Made by a program: the position numbers and the translations under genes
Notes under the pieces: model-generated
What the model was told of the DNA's origin: nothing
Database searches by the model: none
What the model saw: only the letters and a program-made list of their open reading frames with translations
DNA from: Opisthocomus hoazin
Taxonomy: Eukaryota > Chordata > Aves > Opisthocomiformes > Opisthocomidae
Reading direction: 5' to 3'
Length of the DNA: 64,000 nt
Assembly (NCBI RefSeq): GCF_030867145.1
Contig: NC_134434.1
Location: 3,844,001 to 3,908,000 of the forward strand
Part shown: in pieces, positions 15,691 through 29,758 of the stretch
Layout of the letters: each line of letters begins with the position of its first letter
Position numbering within the stretch: the first letter of the stretch is position 1

Positions 15691-16955
15691 TTATCAGTAG
15701 TTCCCAACCATTATGAGATTTGGTGGCAAGAGTTAGCTTTACCTACTGTAGCAGGTGAGCTGCATCTCTCTCACCTCTTTGGGGACCCTAGGGTCTGTCT
15801 CCTTCTTTCACCCTAGTTTCCTATTGCATCTCTTTGAGTCAATCTTTTTTCTATCAAATGGCACTGAAGTCTCCCCAGATAATAAGTGACAACAGGAAGA
15901 TACTCCCAGTGTCTCTTCAGTCTGTGTGAGCCCAGCCTCCTGGCCCTCCTCTAGATGAGCTCCAGAGATGATGTCTCTGCACGTTATCTTGAGTCCAGCT
16001 CTAGTCAGCAGAACAATTTAAACCATTCTCCTCTAGGTTACAGGAAGGTCCTGGTACCAGATTTCTAACAAATCCTCAAAATCCAAATTCTACTAAACAT
16101 AGCAGGTAGACACTGCTGGATTCGGAGCAAGACACAGCTTTACAAGTTTACAGTTTGCAAGAACACAGAACGACTGTTGGGTGTTTAACTAGAAGAGTCA
16201 GGTTGGTGCTGATCTGTTCCAGTTGCACAAGGAGACAAGCTCACCTGTGCTGCCTGTGTGTGGGGATGCAGCAGCAAGTTAAACATTTTGGTGTGTCCAT
16301 TGTAGTTGAAAGTTGGGACCGCTGATAAGTTCTTATCCCTTTTCATGTGAGAATTGCCAGAATGCTGCAGTTGCACACAAATGAACCTTGGGAGTGCAGT
16401 GCAGTCTGTGCAATCCCAGCTGGTAAGGACTTGTGCTGGCACCTGACTTAGTGGCACAAAAATAAAAATATAGTTCAGGGAAATGACGATCTGGCCTCAT
16501 AACTCAGATTGCCCCTCTGTAAAATGTCTCTTCTCCTCTGCATTTCTGCCTAGTGTGTTCTTACTTAAATGTTCCTCTGTGGTTCCCTTCCTAAGAGACT
16601 GGACCCCAAAAGCTTTCTGCAGAGATCACACACATCTTTCCTATAGGACTACATCTACATTCTCTGAAGATTATATAGTGTACAGACTAAAATGTTGGGG
16701 GTCTCCTTTCCTCCAACACCACAGCCATGCACTCGTTAGTGAAATGGTAAACTACCAAATAAAACTGCAAAAGAATGGGGCTTGCCAGGTAAAAAGTATT
16801 GCACTTAACTGAGTTATTCTCCTTCCTAAAGCCAGATTTCTAGTTTCAAAATGCATTCAGACTGCCCTCCAGCCCTTGCAAATACATACAGGTCTTATGT
16901 ACATGTCCAAGGACATATAATTGCCAGCTCCATCAGATTTGTTTTTTGTTTCCCT
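15691..16955. other. Intergenic, nothing recognised
   Basis: No repeat family or gene recognised. It may include sequence downstream of the candidate membrane-helix exon at 16959-17106. Confidence 0.4.
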
Positions 16956-16958
16956 TAC

Positions 16959-17106
16959 ATCCAGGTTTCTTCTGCTCATGGTGCAAAACATGCCAGAGAT
17001 GTTCCTATCTAATGCAAACTGGAGCCAGGAGACAAGTAAACAGACTCCAATGATAACCAGGGCTACCATGATGCCCAGCACTGTGCTCGAGCTACTGTAG
17101 TCCCCC
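16959..17106 (-). CDS. Candidate orphan exon encoding one transmembrane helix
   Basis: 148 nt bounded by a pyrimidine-rich acceptor (TCTACCTTGTCTAG|) and a consensus donor (GAT|GTAAGG). After one base it gives exactly 49 open codons. The peptide has polar residues (GDYSSSS), a helix of about 20 hydrophobic residues (TVLGIMVALVIIGVCLLVSW), then a basic cysteine-containing segment (CTMSRRNLD). It looks like the membrane exon of a single-pass protein. I do not recognise the gene, and no partner exon was identified nearby. It could be a chance ORF or a relic. Its upstream in-frame sequence has no ATG, so it cannot be a first coding exon as read. Confidence 0.3.
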
Positions 17107-17114
17107 CTAGACAA

Positions 17115-18945
17115 GGTAGAACTGATTCATGATGACAAGCAAGGCCAAAGCCTTTATCAGCTGGGAATTCAAGCTCCCAACAAGTAGAAGCAATGAAATG
17201 AAGCCTTGAAAGAGAGCCACAGGATCAAAGCAGCTGTGTCACAGGCAAGAAATCTCTCAACTGGGCTCCCTACAAGATATTGAGATAGTAGATACTATGC
17301 GAGTCTTTAGGGGAGGTGGTCTCAGCGTAAGAGAATCATAAACATCCGTCATCCAAAGGATATTAGGAAACTAAGTAAATAGCTGCATTTTGGTGGGAAA
17401 ATGAGGGCACTGGGTTAACTGCTGGAGTCTTTCCTGTCAGCTGCTGGCTGCTAGTTACCTTAAGGAAAAGAAGATCACACAGAGATAAATTTTTTGCTGA
17501 ATCCATCAGCAGAGCAGGTGGACAGCAGGCCAGAGCTACAGCCCAGAAACTTACCTCATGGGGATGGCAGGGAAAAGTTAGCAGGATTGCCAGGATCCAA
17601 GAAGAAATACCTTTTTCCCCATGTCATGAGCAGGCCCTCCCTTCACAATCACGTGCACAGTCCTTCTATAATTGCTATAGTTATTAGAGCCCTGGCTTTA
17701 ACCAGCTGCTGTTCTCCCATGTGATGGAATGTTGGAGAAGAGGCAGTGAGAGTGTGCAGGAGGCTTCTGGACTCTATTTGCAAACTGGCTTCTGGTGGAT
17801 AGAGAGGCTCCTGAGGAACCCCCCAATACGCAGATGTGAGTCCTGCCTTGGTGTGACAATGACGCTGGTGTGGGCTGCCCATTTCTGGCTCACTTACACT
17901 GTCTGGATTATAAGTGGTGAAGGCTCGTAGCAGTTACAGTCCTGCAATACAGGAGGATAACAAAGATAATAAAGACGGAGAATGGAGCATGATTCCCATG
18001 CTTTTACTGGACCGGCAGTGCAAGTTGTCAGTCGGTCAGCCTTAAAACATATCTTGGGCATCAACATTCAATAGATGTTGCTGAAAGTCAGCAAATACGA
18101 ATGTGTTAATTAAATAAACTAGTAGGAAATCCCAGCATGAAAGCGACTGGCTTTGTATATCCTCGCTCTTGAACAGTACCAGTTCACCAGAACAGAATAT
18201 CACCAGCTTCCCAGTTGCCCTGGGACAGACAAACCATCAGTCTTTTTTTGAGAAATCTTTTTCATGCGGAATCAACAAGAGCTATGATGACATTTTCTAA
18301 ATTGGCAGAGTTCTTGCAATAACACTGCTGCTGCATGGGAAATACCTACCAGCCTTGTAGGAGAAGCCTTTGCGACTCATTAAATCCCTTACATCCACAC
18401 CATAACATGAAAATTTGGACTGAGTTTGTTTAAGATGTACATGGTACAAAGACAATTTGTGAGACCACAAGGGAATGGAGAAGCTCCCTTGAGGGAGGAG
18501 CCTGAAAGAGTTCAACTTAGCAAAGGTTTACTGTTGCAGAGCAAAGGCTGGGGTAAGAGTAAGAACTGTAAATAAATCTGTGTAGCTCTCCTGATAGCTG
18601 TTGTCTGGGGCAGCAAAGCTTGGGTTGACTCCGGGAGATCACTGCTGTTCCTCAGAGTTGTTCCTCACTCCTGGGCCTTGGACAGTGCCCAGGAGGCACT
18701 GACAAGCCACCCACATGCTTTCACATGGGACAATAGCAATCCTATGGGGTGTTGCCTCCCTGGACTCTCTGTCTCATGCACTTCACATAGATGACTTGTT
18801 ATATTCGAGACCAACAGCAGCATGGAGTCAGTATCACCGGGCATGGCATGAGCTGCCTTGCCCATGCAAGAAGAGGGCCCTAGTTAGCCATGGATCCAGC
18901 AGCTTTCCATCCACTCCATGAACGCACGGAGTACTTTCCTCCTGG
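17115..18945. other. Intergenic, nothing recognised
   Basis: No repeat or gene recognised. Open frames are short and mostly overlap on both strands. Confidence 0.4.
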
Positions 18946-18949
18946 ATGT

Positions 18950-20240
18950 CTGCTCTGCCCAGAGCCACAAGCAGCGGCTGCATCTGGTGCTCCCTGTGCT
19001 CAGCCTGCCTGCCCGTGCGAACAGAGGGATGTCTTCCCTCCCAGGGACCAGAGCCTGCCCTGGCTCCAGAACAGCAGCACCTGGGCTACAGGCTGTGCAT
19101 GGCGTGGCCCTTCTGCCAGGTGCTGACCCCAAGGGGGACCTACCTGCCTTGCTGCTGCATGTCAGATGGTGGTGACAGGCATGTCAGGACATGGCAGCTG
19201 CTCTGGGTGAGCCCAAAGGCCAGCCAAGAGCTGCATCTCCCTGGCGGTGGCGGAGATCCTCACTGGTGTCTGAAGCTGACAGAGTACGGGAATTATGAGA
19301 ACAGGCAGATGTGCTGAGGCTTTCCCTGGACAATGCCCCATTCCCCAGGTTCTCCTGGCTCTGGCACATCACAATCCCAATGCATTTGTTGTGTGTGGGG
19401 TCAGGAGTCTGCACCTGATTCTCTTCCCGTGAGTTTGCATGGCAGCTTTTTGAACAAATGGAAACTTCCAGCAGCCACTTGGTTGGTGGTGAGGAGCTGT
19501 GGTTTGAAGAAACACTAAACAGCCTCCAAAAGATCGTTCTTCTCACAGCGGAGGTACCCTCTGGGGTCATGAACATCCTCTCTGGAGCATCTGTTTTTTG
19601 ACCCTGTAGCAGGCTGAAATGAGACAGAGAATTGTTCCTTTTCCACCACACATGAACTGTGCAAGTAACTTCGTAAAATTTATGTTGCTGATTTGGAAGG
19701 ACCTAATCACATCCAATTTGATGTGGACATCTACACTGTCTTGGCCTGAGTAATTCTGTCAGCGATAGATCCCTAAGGATCCCAGAGCAGACAGTTATTT
19801 TTGTAGATGTTAATATCATTGCTCCTTGGGGTTGGGTTTCAGCGACATGCAGCTTATTCTTCACTGAACATCTTAAAATTTGAGGGGGAGGCTAGAACTC
19901 TGTAGGGAGTGAGTGTAGCATTGACTCTGTCAGCTGCACAGAATATATGATCTGTGCTTATATTAAGAATGGAAAGATTTACAGAATTCAAGCAGTCATA
20001 AATTAATCTAAAATATTTTTTTTTCTGCATTCAGGAAATTACACACATGGAAAAATGAATGTACACCCACATTTGCCCACACACCTCTTATGGTACTGTA
20101 GTATTTTCCTTCTGTGTTGATTCTGCAATGTCTGTGCAGAGCTTGGGCTCTTCCTGGGAAGAAACCTCTTCATGAGTGCAGAGAGTGCTGACTTCTTCCT
20201 GAAAGCCATGAATGTTTCTGAACATGAATTCCATGATTCT
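18950..20240. repeat. Intergenic paralogous block, copy 1
   Basis: Two stretches (about 18955-19170 and 19625-20240) match 32975-33180 and 33335-33930 in the same order and orientation. Shared strings include GGCTGCATCTG, CAGACAGTTATTTTT, TCTGTCAGCTGCACAG and CTTCCTGGGAAGAAA. Divergence and indels are substantial. This is a low-copy duplication in the MYH cluster, not a known repeat family. Confidence 0.75.
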
Positions 20241-20244
20241 ACAC

Positions 20245-22070
20245 TGTTCCATCTTCCCGGTCCTCACTGTATTTACTGCCGTCAGGTAAAGTTCTCGCTT
20301 GGATCCTCCTCCCAAAGAGAGTTTTTTAAGTGCCAGTTTTTGTATGTTTGAAATTTTCTTTGCGAGGTGGGACTAAGTCAATTATTATGTGTCGATTGGC
20401 TCTTGGCATAGAACGTTGTGTCATCACAAGTGGGACTCAGCAGTTTGACACACCTATGGAGCAGGCATCTTGGTATGTTCCTCTTGGGGGAATCTGTATT
20501 TTATCCGAAGTAACCTTTGGCTGCGTGGCTTCCTCCACGCCCCACAGATCACTTGATTTACAATGATGGGCTATCTCCCCCTTAGTTCTGTCTGATAAGA
20601 CAAGAGCAAGTTAATTGCTCCTTTTGTTAACTCTTCAGCTCTTGATGCCTGAGTCCGAGCATGTCTTTCGTCTTGCATTGACAAGTCCAGCAAGGCCATC
20701 TATTACATGAGGATTGCCATTAATATACGGATGGCAGATAACAGAGTTTTCATAGTGAATTTTCAGGTGATCCCAGAAGTTACGAGGCTGCAAACATACC
20801 AGAAGGCAGTGCTCCATTGCAAACTGGAGCGACTACCAAGTTTAAGTAAGAAAGCAGATGAAAGGTGTGGAACAGGAGAGGCAGAGAGATGGAGAGATGT
20901 GCAGGAGCCACCAGGAGGCAGGAGAAGCCAAAAAGCAGTAAGGAAGTGAGTAAAAGGAAAGCCGGGTTCAAGCAATGTGGAAAAGACTGTACTGCTCAGC
21001 AGTAACTCTAATGCCCACCTTGTTCAGAGAGCAGTATTTCTTTCTTCCCAAATCAATCCTTTCAGTGACCCAACAATCACTGACTGGCAGTGTTTTCCAC
21101 CCTGCCCAAGACTCCCAAAACTGTTTCTGGACAGGATACGCTCCTTCAGTGACCAGGCTGGCGCTGTGAAAAGGACCATGATCTCACTACTCTATGCTTC
21201 ATAGTTGTTTGCATGAATGTCACACTAAGACCATCTGTACCTCAAAGAGTTACCTGCTCATAAAATAGCTTCTCATGCAGTGCCCAGTGTGCACACTCTC
21301 AGTTCTCCCAGGAGTGTCCTAAACTTTTTCTGTCCTCTTCAGTCCCCACTAGTATCTCTGCTTTCCCTTCCTGTATTTTTTTCAGCCATTACTTTTGGCA
21401 CCATGTCTCACAAGGACTTGGGGTGTGAGCAGGCACCAGATACAGCCTGCCTGCCTGCCTGCCCCTCCTGTAGTGACAGAACAAAGCAGCAATTTGGCAA
21501 ACGGATCTGTTTCCTAAGGCATTCTTTCAGTACCCAGTGAGACAGACTTTGAGGTACTCAGGCATTGGGCATAAAACAGGTGGGAAAACACAGAATATGT
21601 TCAAGGCTGGTAGATCTTTTCTTCAGACATTCCTAGAGATTCACCTCCATTCTTTCTTCTGAAAATATACACTTGCCTTTAAAGATTGCAAACCTTCAGC
21701 TCATTACTGCTTAAATAATATTTATTCATACTAGTAACCTCTTTATTTTGAAAGAGCCCAGCTGCTTGTGCACATGGTGAACATTCCCCACTGTGAAAAA
21801 GCCAGCCATTATCAAGCCTTAAATTACATCCCAGGAGTCAGATACAGTTTCTTCCTGGGCATCAGATTACTGGCATTAAAGCAGTTTTGCTAGCTTATTT
21901 TACAGAACTAAAGTCCCTCAAGAAAAAAAATACTTTCTGTGGAACTGAGATGTGTTCTTCTAACTCTGATGATAGGAAAGGGAAAGGAACGCCTATATTC
22001 TCAGAAATACACATCACTCTTCTACATCAAGATTGTTATGGACTTGAAAGTCTATGCAGTACAAACAAGG
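20245..22070. other. Intergenic, nothing recognised
   Basis: No gene recognised. A short CCTG run lies near 21450. Open frames are unremarkable. Confidence 0.4.
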
Positions 22071-22077
22071 TATCAGA

Positions 22078-22205
22078 TGCATCTATTTTAAACTTTCAGA
22101 GATGTTCATTTATGTCTATTATGGATCCATGTTTTTTCCAAGATCAGTTACCTTTGCATCAGCACTTACCAGCTGACAGGCAGCCTGACTCCAGAAATAG
22201 TGCGC
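22078..22205. repeat. Short paralogous segment, copy 1
   Basis: Matches 42225-42350 in direct orientation. Shared strings include GCATCTATTTTAAACTTTC, CAGAGATGTTC, GACCTTTGCAT-like sequence and CTTACCAGCT. Confidence 0.7.
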
Positions 22206-22911
22206 CAATGCAAAATGATTCCTGTCCTCCATGCATGACAGCAAATCACAAAGCGAGGAGAAATTAATTTTCCATTCCATCTCTATTAATATTCCATTTT
22301 AATCCTGATAATCTTCTGTACATTATAGGGTGTCTAGTGAAGATCTTTGCAGTGCAATGTGTGGGAATTTTGTGTTTTCTGAATGTACCACTTAGAAGAG
22401 AAAACCCAATTTTTTAAAAATTTGCAGTTTTCCGATAGAAAAAATTCCACAATATCAATAGTTTGTGCAAAACACAGTAAGACAATAACTTATTAATAAA
22501 TAAACAAAAACATTTGATTTAAAGTAGCTTGTGACTGCTTTAAAATAAATATATGTCATCTGTTCCATATTCTTTGTGACATCATCCAAAGTAAACAGAA
22601 AGTTTTATGGCTAGTTATAAAGTCTATTTGCCCTTCAGCAAACAGACATAGACTTCAACTTTTTCTACACTTCAAGTACTAACTTTTTTAAGGATTCACA
22701 AGCACAAAATGTAAACTAAGGGCTTCACGTTCTCTCCATTCTTTTACTCTGTGTTGTGGAAGACTGTGGGATGGCTCCAAACACTTTCAGTCCCTCTGGT
22801 GTTACAGAGGACTGGTATATAGACACCAAATATTATCACTAGTGTCCAATAAGCCTTTACAGTGTTTAACTTGTTGTCCTCTATAACCTTACATGAAACA
22901 AAATGATACAA

Positions 22912-23870
22912 AATCATGGAGTCATAGAATTATGAAGTCATAAAGGGTCTCTGGGGATTATCTAGTCCAACCTTCCTGCTCCAAGTCGGGTCAACTAGAA
23001 CAAGACTCTCAGCTGGATTTTGAGTATCTCCAAGAATAGACACTGCTGAGTCACTCTGGGTAACCTGTTGCAGTGTTTGAACACTCTCAACAACATGAAA
23101 CCTTTTTTCTTATGTTTACGTGGAATTTTCTTACAGTGCCCGTTGCCTCTTTCCTGTCACTGGATAGCACTGATAAGTGTCTGGCTTTGATTACTCCCCT
23201 CCCCTGCAATGAGATATTTCCACACATTGCACATTGACATCATCCCCTTGAGGCTTCTTTTTTTTTATGCTAAACAATCCCAGCTCATTCAGCCTCTCTT
23301 CATAGCCAGATGCCCCAAATCCTTAAACATCGTTCACTGAAATTACTTAAGGATGTTCATCTCTTTCTTGTACTGAGGAGCCTAGACCAGGACACTGTAT
23401 TCCAGATGTTGTCTTATCAGAGCTGAGTAAAAGGGGATGATCACCACTCTCGACTTGCTGGAAATGCTTTTCATAATGAAGGCCAGGATGCTGTTGAGCT
23501 GCTTTGCCACAAAAGCGCATTGCAGCTGACATTCAACTTGGTGCCTACCATGTCCTTTTCTGCTTTCCAGCCAGTCATTCCCAAACCTGTGCTGATACGT
23601 GAGGTTATTCCTCCTCAAGTACAGGCCTTTTCAGGACTTTTCATTTCTGTCTTTTCTATTTCTTATGTCAGCCTGTTTCTCCAGCTTGTCAAGCTCCCTC
23701 TGAATAGCAGCACAATCATGTGGTGTATCAACCGTTCCAACCAGTTCTGTATTATCTGCAAATTTGCTTAGGTGCACTCCATTCCAGGATATAGGTTGTT
23801 AATGACCACATTAAATAGTATTGTCATTGGTTTTGTCCCCTGGAGTACACCACTAATTTTCTGATAAACT
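22912..23870 (-). repeat. CR1 LINE, 5'-truncated, diverged
   Basis: The plus strand carries the reverse complement of a CR1: tail-like GAATTATGAAGTCAT, TATCTAGTCCAACC, GGTAACCTGTTGCAGTG, then sequence from the C-terminal part of the reverse-transcriptase frame up to CCCCTGGAGTACACCACTA. Frames are disrupted. Confidence 0.85.
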
Positions 23871-23874
23871 TAAC

Positions 23875-26800
23875 TTTTTTTCTTTTTTAACAGCCAAGAA
23901 AGTCAACACGTGAAGAACATTGATACAAATTGCATGTGAGGCACCACAAAAGATTGACATGTTATTGTTCCAGACATCTTACATTGTCAGAATCTGAGTT
24001 CAGGAAGGCAAAACATTATGTCTGCTTTTGCTGCTGTGTCGGTGACTGTATAGCCTTGCACAATTCATAGTTTTCCTGCAGAAAGACTGATTCAAACATT
24101 TTAAACTGGATCTTTATCTGAAGAGTTTAAGACTCAGATCAATCTGACATTTTGGGAGGATGTTCTAGCTTGTTAGAAGGACAGACTCCTCATTCCTTCT
24201 TCAATAGCCACTGGTATCCTTACAGAACATTGTCCTCAGGAGAGGATGTGCAATAACCAACTCCCATAATCGCACAAGCTGGATCCCGTATCTTTTAGCT
24301 GCAGTTATAATCTGCTGGCTATCATGACTGCCAAGGTATTCAGAAGTTCAGGATAGCTGACCTCTGCCCTGGAAGCATACAGCAGACCAGCATACGAATC
24401 ACAGCCTTTGACTGTCTGTCTGCTTGTTTAATTACTTTAACTGATCTTCAAAGTTTCATGAAGTCAGATCATTTCAATGTTGTAACAAAAATATTTTTTC
24501 AGGATTGATTTTTTTTGTCGATGTTAACACGGAGAAAATTATCGTGTAAAAATTAGGCTGTTACAATTCTGTAATGATCAATACACCAAAAGAATAACCA
24601 TAAAGAGACTGATTTCCTGGCACAGCAGTCCTTACCTCTGTGCAAAATCCCACACGGATGCTTATTCTCAGAGCAAACCTTTGTTCTGTGATAATGGAAA
24701 TTGCTGTAACTCTCAGCAACAGTCCACAGGAAAACATCAAGTCGGTGCTGTATTTTCCTGTACACAGGTCTTCCTTTGGCTATTAGATTCTCTGCCACAG
24801 TTGAGCATCCCAGATGCTTTCCTTGCACACACAATGCTTGTGGGATGTCAGCCATATTCAGCTATGTAGCAATGTGGTCCTAAACATTTTCCCAGTTCTT
24901 TATATAATCACAAGATATTGCAAGAGTTAAACCAATGTATCTAGATCAAATAGTTAAGAAATGCCAGGACAAAAAAAGACACTGGAGAGAAGGAGTCACA
25001 CAATCTGATACACTTAAAGTGTGCATAAAAGAGTCCACTGGAGAAGGACTTCCTACAAACACTGCTTCTTAACAGCACAGTTCATACTCCACAGCAAGAG
25101 TTCATGCTGGATCAGCAGTATTCCATTAGACATGACATGTTAGTAAATCACAGAAGAAATTCAACACCATATTTGACAGTAAAAGAGGAACAGGTGCATC
25201 ACACCAATGACTCTAAACTTTGGCAAATCTTCAGGAGTGTTTAATTTCATTTCACAACAAGCAAACCAAAACTGAGCGTTATTCAGATTGGACAGTAGCC
25301 TAGTTCTCCTTCAACAGGTTTCTTTTAAATGTTTTACCTCCATAGTTACACAAGTAGGCATGCTAATAGTTTTGTGGTAGAATCATGAACATAGCCAACT
25401 GAGACAAAGCAGCTTGAAAAGTACCAAATCCTAACCTGACATTTCTTCTTCATTTCAGTCTTGAACACAAAAATGAGGCACAAAACATACATAACACGTT
25501 CTCATGAGACAGAGGGACACATCCAGTCAAGGCACCACTGGGAACCTGGGCACCAAATGGCATCATCATCAAGGAAAGGTGATTCTCTGCTATCACCAGA
25601 TTCTTACTCAGCATGAACACTGATATACAAAGGTCATGCAAACAAAAACAGAGAGAAGACAAAACAAAATGGGCTGAGGATGATCATGAAGAATCTGAAT
25701 GTAGAGATGAGCAGAGAAACAAACCATGTGGTCATGTAAAATTGTCCTGTGAAATATCAGGAAGGAATATGTGTGGAGAAAAGCCAAAGGACTTGTTGCT
25801 GGGTGACAATGGAGGTCATAGCTCTCAGAGAACAGGCCTAAACAGTGGACAACTTGCAGGAACTGTTTTCTAACAGCTAATTTGGGAAGTAGTCTTGATT
25901 TTAGCTGCCACTTCTCCTAGGTTGGACCTAACTGCATTCAGTTTAGCCTTGGTTTGGAACAGTGAGTGGCTGAGCCATTCAGAAATATATGCTTTCCACA
26001 CAGCATGACAGATTGCTGAGGATGCCAGGAAGTATCTAGATGCCACAGGAGCTCAAAGAGGAGTCTTTGCACATATCTTAAGCTCTGTTTGTTGGCCTTT
26101 GCGTTTACCTGTTGATTTAGCTCCATGGGCAGAATCTCTCATGCTAGACATTCCCTCAGACTGGCAGCCAGATCCACCAGTGACCCACAGGAGGGAAGAC
26201 AAAGTATTCTTTGAGCATGCATTTGTTAATGAGACAAATAATCTGACAGTGAGTAGGACACTATAGTGAGAATAACTATACACTGTCCTTTCTGGCTCCT
26301 CCAAAGGCTTCTGATGGATATTTTACTATGTGTTTGGTACTTATATTCTTGGCTACAATTTCTTCAGATTAGAATTCCTTAAAATCACACTTGCAACCTT
26401 TTTAAAACACTGGTGTCTCTTTTTCCGTACTTGGTGTACTGAGGCGGAATGAAAAGTTGAGTTGTACAACAGACCGAGTAGTTTTGTAGCTGTTTGCACT
26501 CCTGGGAAACCACCCTCCAAGGTCAATGCACTCTGGTCTTGGCAAGATATCAGGGTCCAGAACCTCCTCTTTGGATGCATCTGTAAGAAGTTTGGGACTG
26601 GATTCTCTTTGAGCTTCCAGTATCTAAAAATTCAGATTTCTAAGTCTGTCACTAACACAGCCTCCTTGCACAAAGGAGGGAAAACATGAGACAAGTAGCT
26701 AAGATCAGATGAACTGCCACATTTTATATCCTGTTCTCTTAATAAATTGCCAACAGCCAGTTAGAGTCATTACAGCACTGATAAATCAGGTACCAGTGGA

Positions 26801-28600
26801 AATGATTCTTTACAGTTAAACTTTCTCCATGTACTATTCAAACAAACTCACAGGGGAATGAGGGAGAAAGCTCAGATTTCAGTACATTGGTTCAAAAATT
26901 ACAGTTACAGTACATCACTTGAGCTTGACACATCATATTTAGTTTCATCTCCTAGGCTAATAGGATTTATCTAATAAGGTAACAGAAATACAAAGAAATG
27001 ATGGATGAATTATTATTTTACTGTGCTCTACTTCTTTGACTGTCTCATATGACATCTGAAAATAAAGTCCTCCACCCCTGGCATCCCATCGTCTAAGCAA
27101 TATTTTATTTTTTTTTCTGAGGAAATAACAAAAGCCTCTAATGATATGAAGAGAGAATACTCCAGTATTTCCATGGGATGCAACTTCAGATCCACACAGG
27201 AAATACTGCTCTAGCCAACTGCTGTTTAGTATCAAACTTTCAACTCCTGACTCTTTGAGAAGGCAGAAAAGGCCAGCCAAAAGTTATTCAAACCAAGATC
27301 ATTATTCTAAAACCAGCACAGTCTGGCAGCTGGAATGAAAACAGTTCTTTAGTGGCACTGATGGATGGTGCCCTGCTGCCAGTGGATGGATGCAGAAACA
27401 TCCATTCTCATACTCCTCTGCAGCGTCAGTGCTGCCAAACATGACACTGCTGTTCTACTTGAGAGAGCTGGTACAGGCATGCTCTAAAGCAATCTACAGA
27501 GTTCCAGAGAGGAAATGTAGAAAATCCAAGCAGCACATCTACTACCAGGTCCTGCTCACAGTCCCACAAGATCCACTTCTCAGCTCAAGTTTAACCTACT
27601 ACTATAAGTAACTAAGGCAGCAACATTAATTTTGTCTCCTGACACAGAAGTACACCTGATAGGTTTTATCTACTCAGAGTGATATGTGGGTAGATCACCT
27701 CAATGGAAGTATAAATCATATCTATATAAATTATACTTTGTAGTCAGCATACCTCCTTTAACCACATAGAAACACAGAGTATAATTTACATGTATGTTTA
27801 CTTTGGTCAAAGCTATAGCCCACTGTAAATCACATGTATTATTATCCGATATCTAGTCATATTGTAAACGAATCTAAGTAGGTCTAGAATACACCTGATT
27901 AACATAACACACACATGCAGGAGAACACTGATTAGAAAGATAGATAACCATTGTTGCCCTATAGGAGAAGTTTTCCTGCCAAAATTGATATAGCTGCCTA
28001 CTCCTTTGTCTCAGATTTTCTAAGTATGCTTTACAATTGGTAAGTATGTAAGTATGGTACCTGTCATTGCAAGTATGATACTTGTCGTATCAGGAATCCA
28101 GTGCATCCATGTATGTATGTCTGGATTTCAGAACTCAACTAAAAGAAACCATTGCTGGTCACCCAAATATCTTCAAATATGATTGTGCTGAATTTGGAAT
28201 CCTGCTTCCGATGACCCAAACTTTACGACTGGTAGAAGTAGCATTCTGTTTGGTGCTCTAGGCCTGTTGAATTCTGGAAAAACATTCACAGAAATCAGCA
28301 CAATCAGGGAGGACAGCACTTCAGCTCTCATGCCCTTCACTGTAGCCCCCAGAGCTCTGTAATCTCTGGGCAGTATCAGTGAGTATCAGAAACAATGATT
28401 AACTCATGATGAAAGGGATCTCAGCAGCTGACCTATGCCTGCTTCCTTCCCAAAGCAGGACTCCCATGCTTAGGAGAAACAATGGTTAATAATCTGATAA
28501 CTAACCAAGATTTGTTAGCCCCTCCACAACGTCCTGGATTAAAGCCCTTGGCAAGTAGGAAACTTCTTGAGAAAGCAGATCTGGTTGGCAGATGAGTTCC
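23875..28600. other. Intergenic, nothing recognised
   Basis: AT-rich single-copy-looking sequence. No gene, RNA gene or repeat family recognised. Short ORFs only. Confidence 0.45.
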
Positions 28601-28604
28601 TCCA

Positions 28605-28682
28605 CCCTAGTCGATGGTTGGACTTGATGATCTTAGAGGTCTTTTCCAGCCTTAATAATTCTATGATTCTATGATTCTATTT
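28605..28682 (+). repeat. CR1 3' tail fragment
   Basis: GATGGTTGGACTTGATGATC, then GAGGTCTTTTCCAGCC, ending in ATTCTATG octamers. Typical CR1 tail on the plus strand. Confidence 0.85.
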
Positions 28683-28689
28683 AAAAAGG

Positions 28690-29720
28690 AGTGTCTGACC
28701 AATTTCACTGCCACTCTGTGGGAGTATGGGCTGGGCTCACCTGGCCCAGATGCCTCCTGTGAGGAAGTGTAGCTCACTTTTCACCAGACCCTGTATCTAG
28801 TCTATAAGTGCACATATGTCGGAGGTAAACGTACTGATGACAGATGCCAACAGCTTCCAGCTTCTTGGAAGTCTCCATCAAATGTAGCCTCAGGCAACCT
28901 GTCCTTCCATGTAATGCAGGGTTTGAGCTTTTGCACCTCCAGGGTCTCTCTGAGGACCTGTAGATCTCCTGTTCGACATTCCAGAAACAACAGACCATGC
29001 TCACCTCTTCCTGCTGCTCTTTCACTTGGCAATCCATCAGCTGGACCAGAATGTATCAATCCAATCCCCAGGAAGAAAAACTGAGCACTCCAGTGAAACA
29101 AATCTATTTTTCCTGAGGAGCTCTCTTTCGACAGAGAACTCTGAAGTGCTGGGATGATTGCTCCACGTGGTGCTGGAAACTGATCTACAACATGCTGCCA
29201 CCATTTCTGGACCAAATATTCTGAACAGCACCTCTGGGCCCCCAATCTGCATCAAGTGCAACATGAAATGCTAAATCGCTGTTTGCAAATCCTGGTCACT
29301 AATGTTCCCTAGAAATAGTATAAATAGAAGCACAACTGCCTTCTAAGAATTCAGTCTAATTTTTCAGAGGTACCTTTCCACATTATGCATAACTTCTACA
29401 GTCTAGCATTCTTATCAAAACCAATTTTTTATTAGTAGGGGACAGAAATACCAAATAAAACCATGGTATTTTTTAAAAAAATAAAATCTGAGACAATTTT
29501 AAAATATTGTATTAGTCAGATATCAGAAATTAAGCGCTGTCTTCTTGTGAAGGAGAATTGAGTATTATCTACATTTGAAAATAAGTTAATTTATTAACTA
29601 ATATAGATTTCGTACTTTCAAGTAGAACAATTTGCTGATTATTCTGTGGATTCCTAATCAGACCTGAGGAGACATTATCAAACCTGAAACATATCATGAT
29701 AAAAAGAAAAAAACAAAGTC
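28690..29720. other. Spacer downstream of the MYH pseudogene
   Basis: No MYH rod exon beyond the remnant at 29727 is seen, so the 3' end of the pseudogene has been lost. A 147-codon open frame on the minus strand (28802-29245) has no recognisable domain and is within chance length. Confidence 0.45.
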
Positions 29721-29726
29721 TTTTTC

Positions 29727-29758
29727 AAGCTTCTTCTTGGTGCTGATCCAGCTGGAGT
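29727..29758 (-). pseudogene. Scrap of the next MYH rod exon
   Basis: CTTCTTCTTGGTGCTGAT on the plus strand corresponds to the INTKKKL segment of gene B exon 52501-52626. Nothing beyond it is recognisable. Confidence 0.65.

Noticed and set aside
28802..29245. 147-codon open frame on the minus strand
   Set aside because: Length is within chance for 64 kb in six frames, overlapping frames are equally open, and no domain or splice context is seen.
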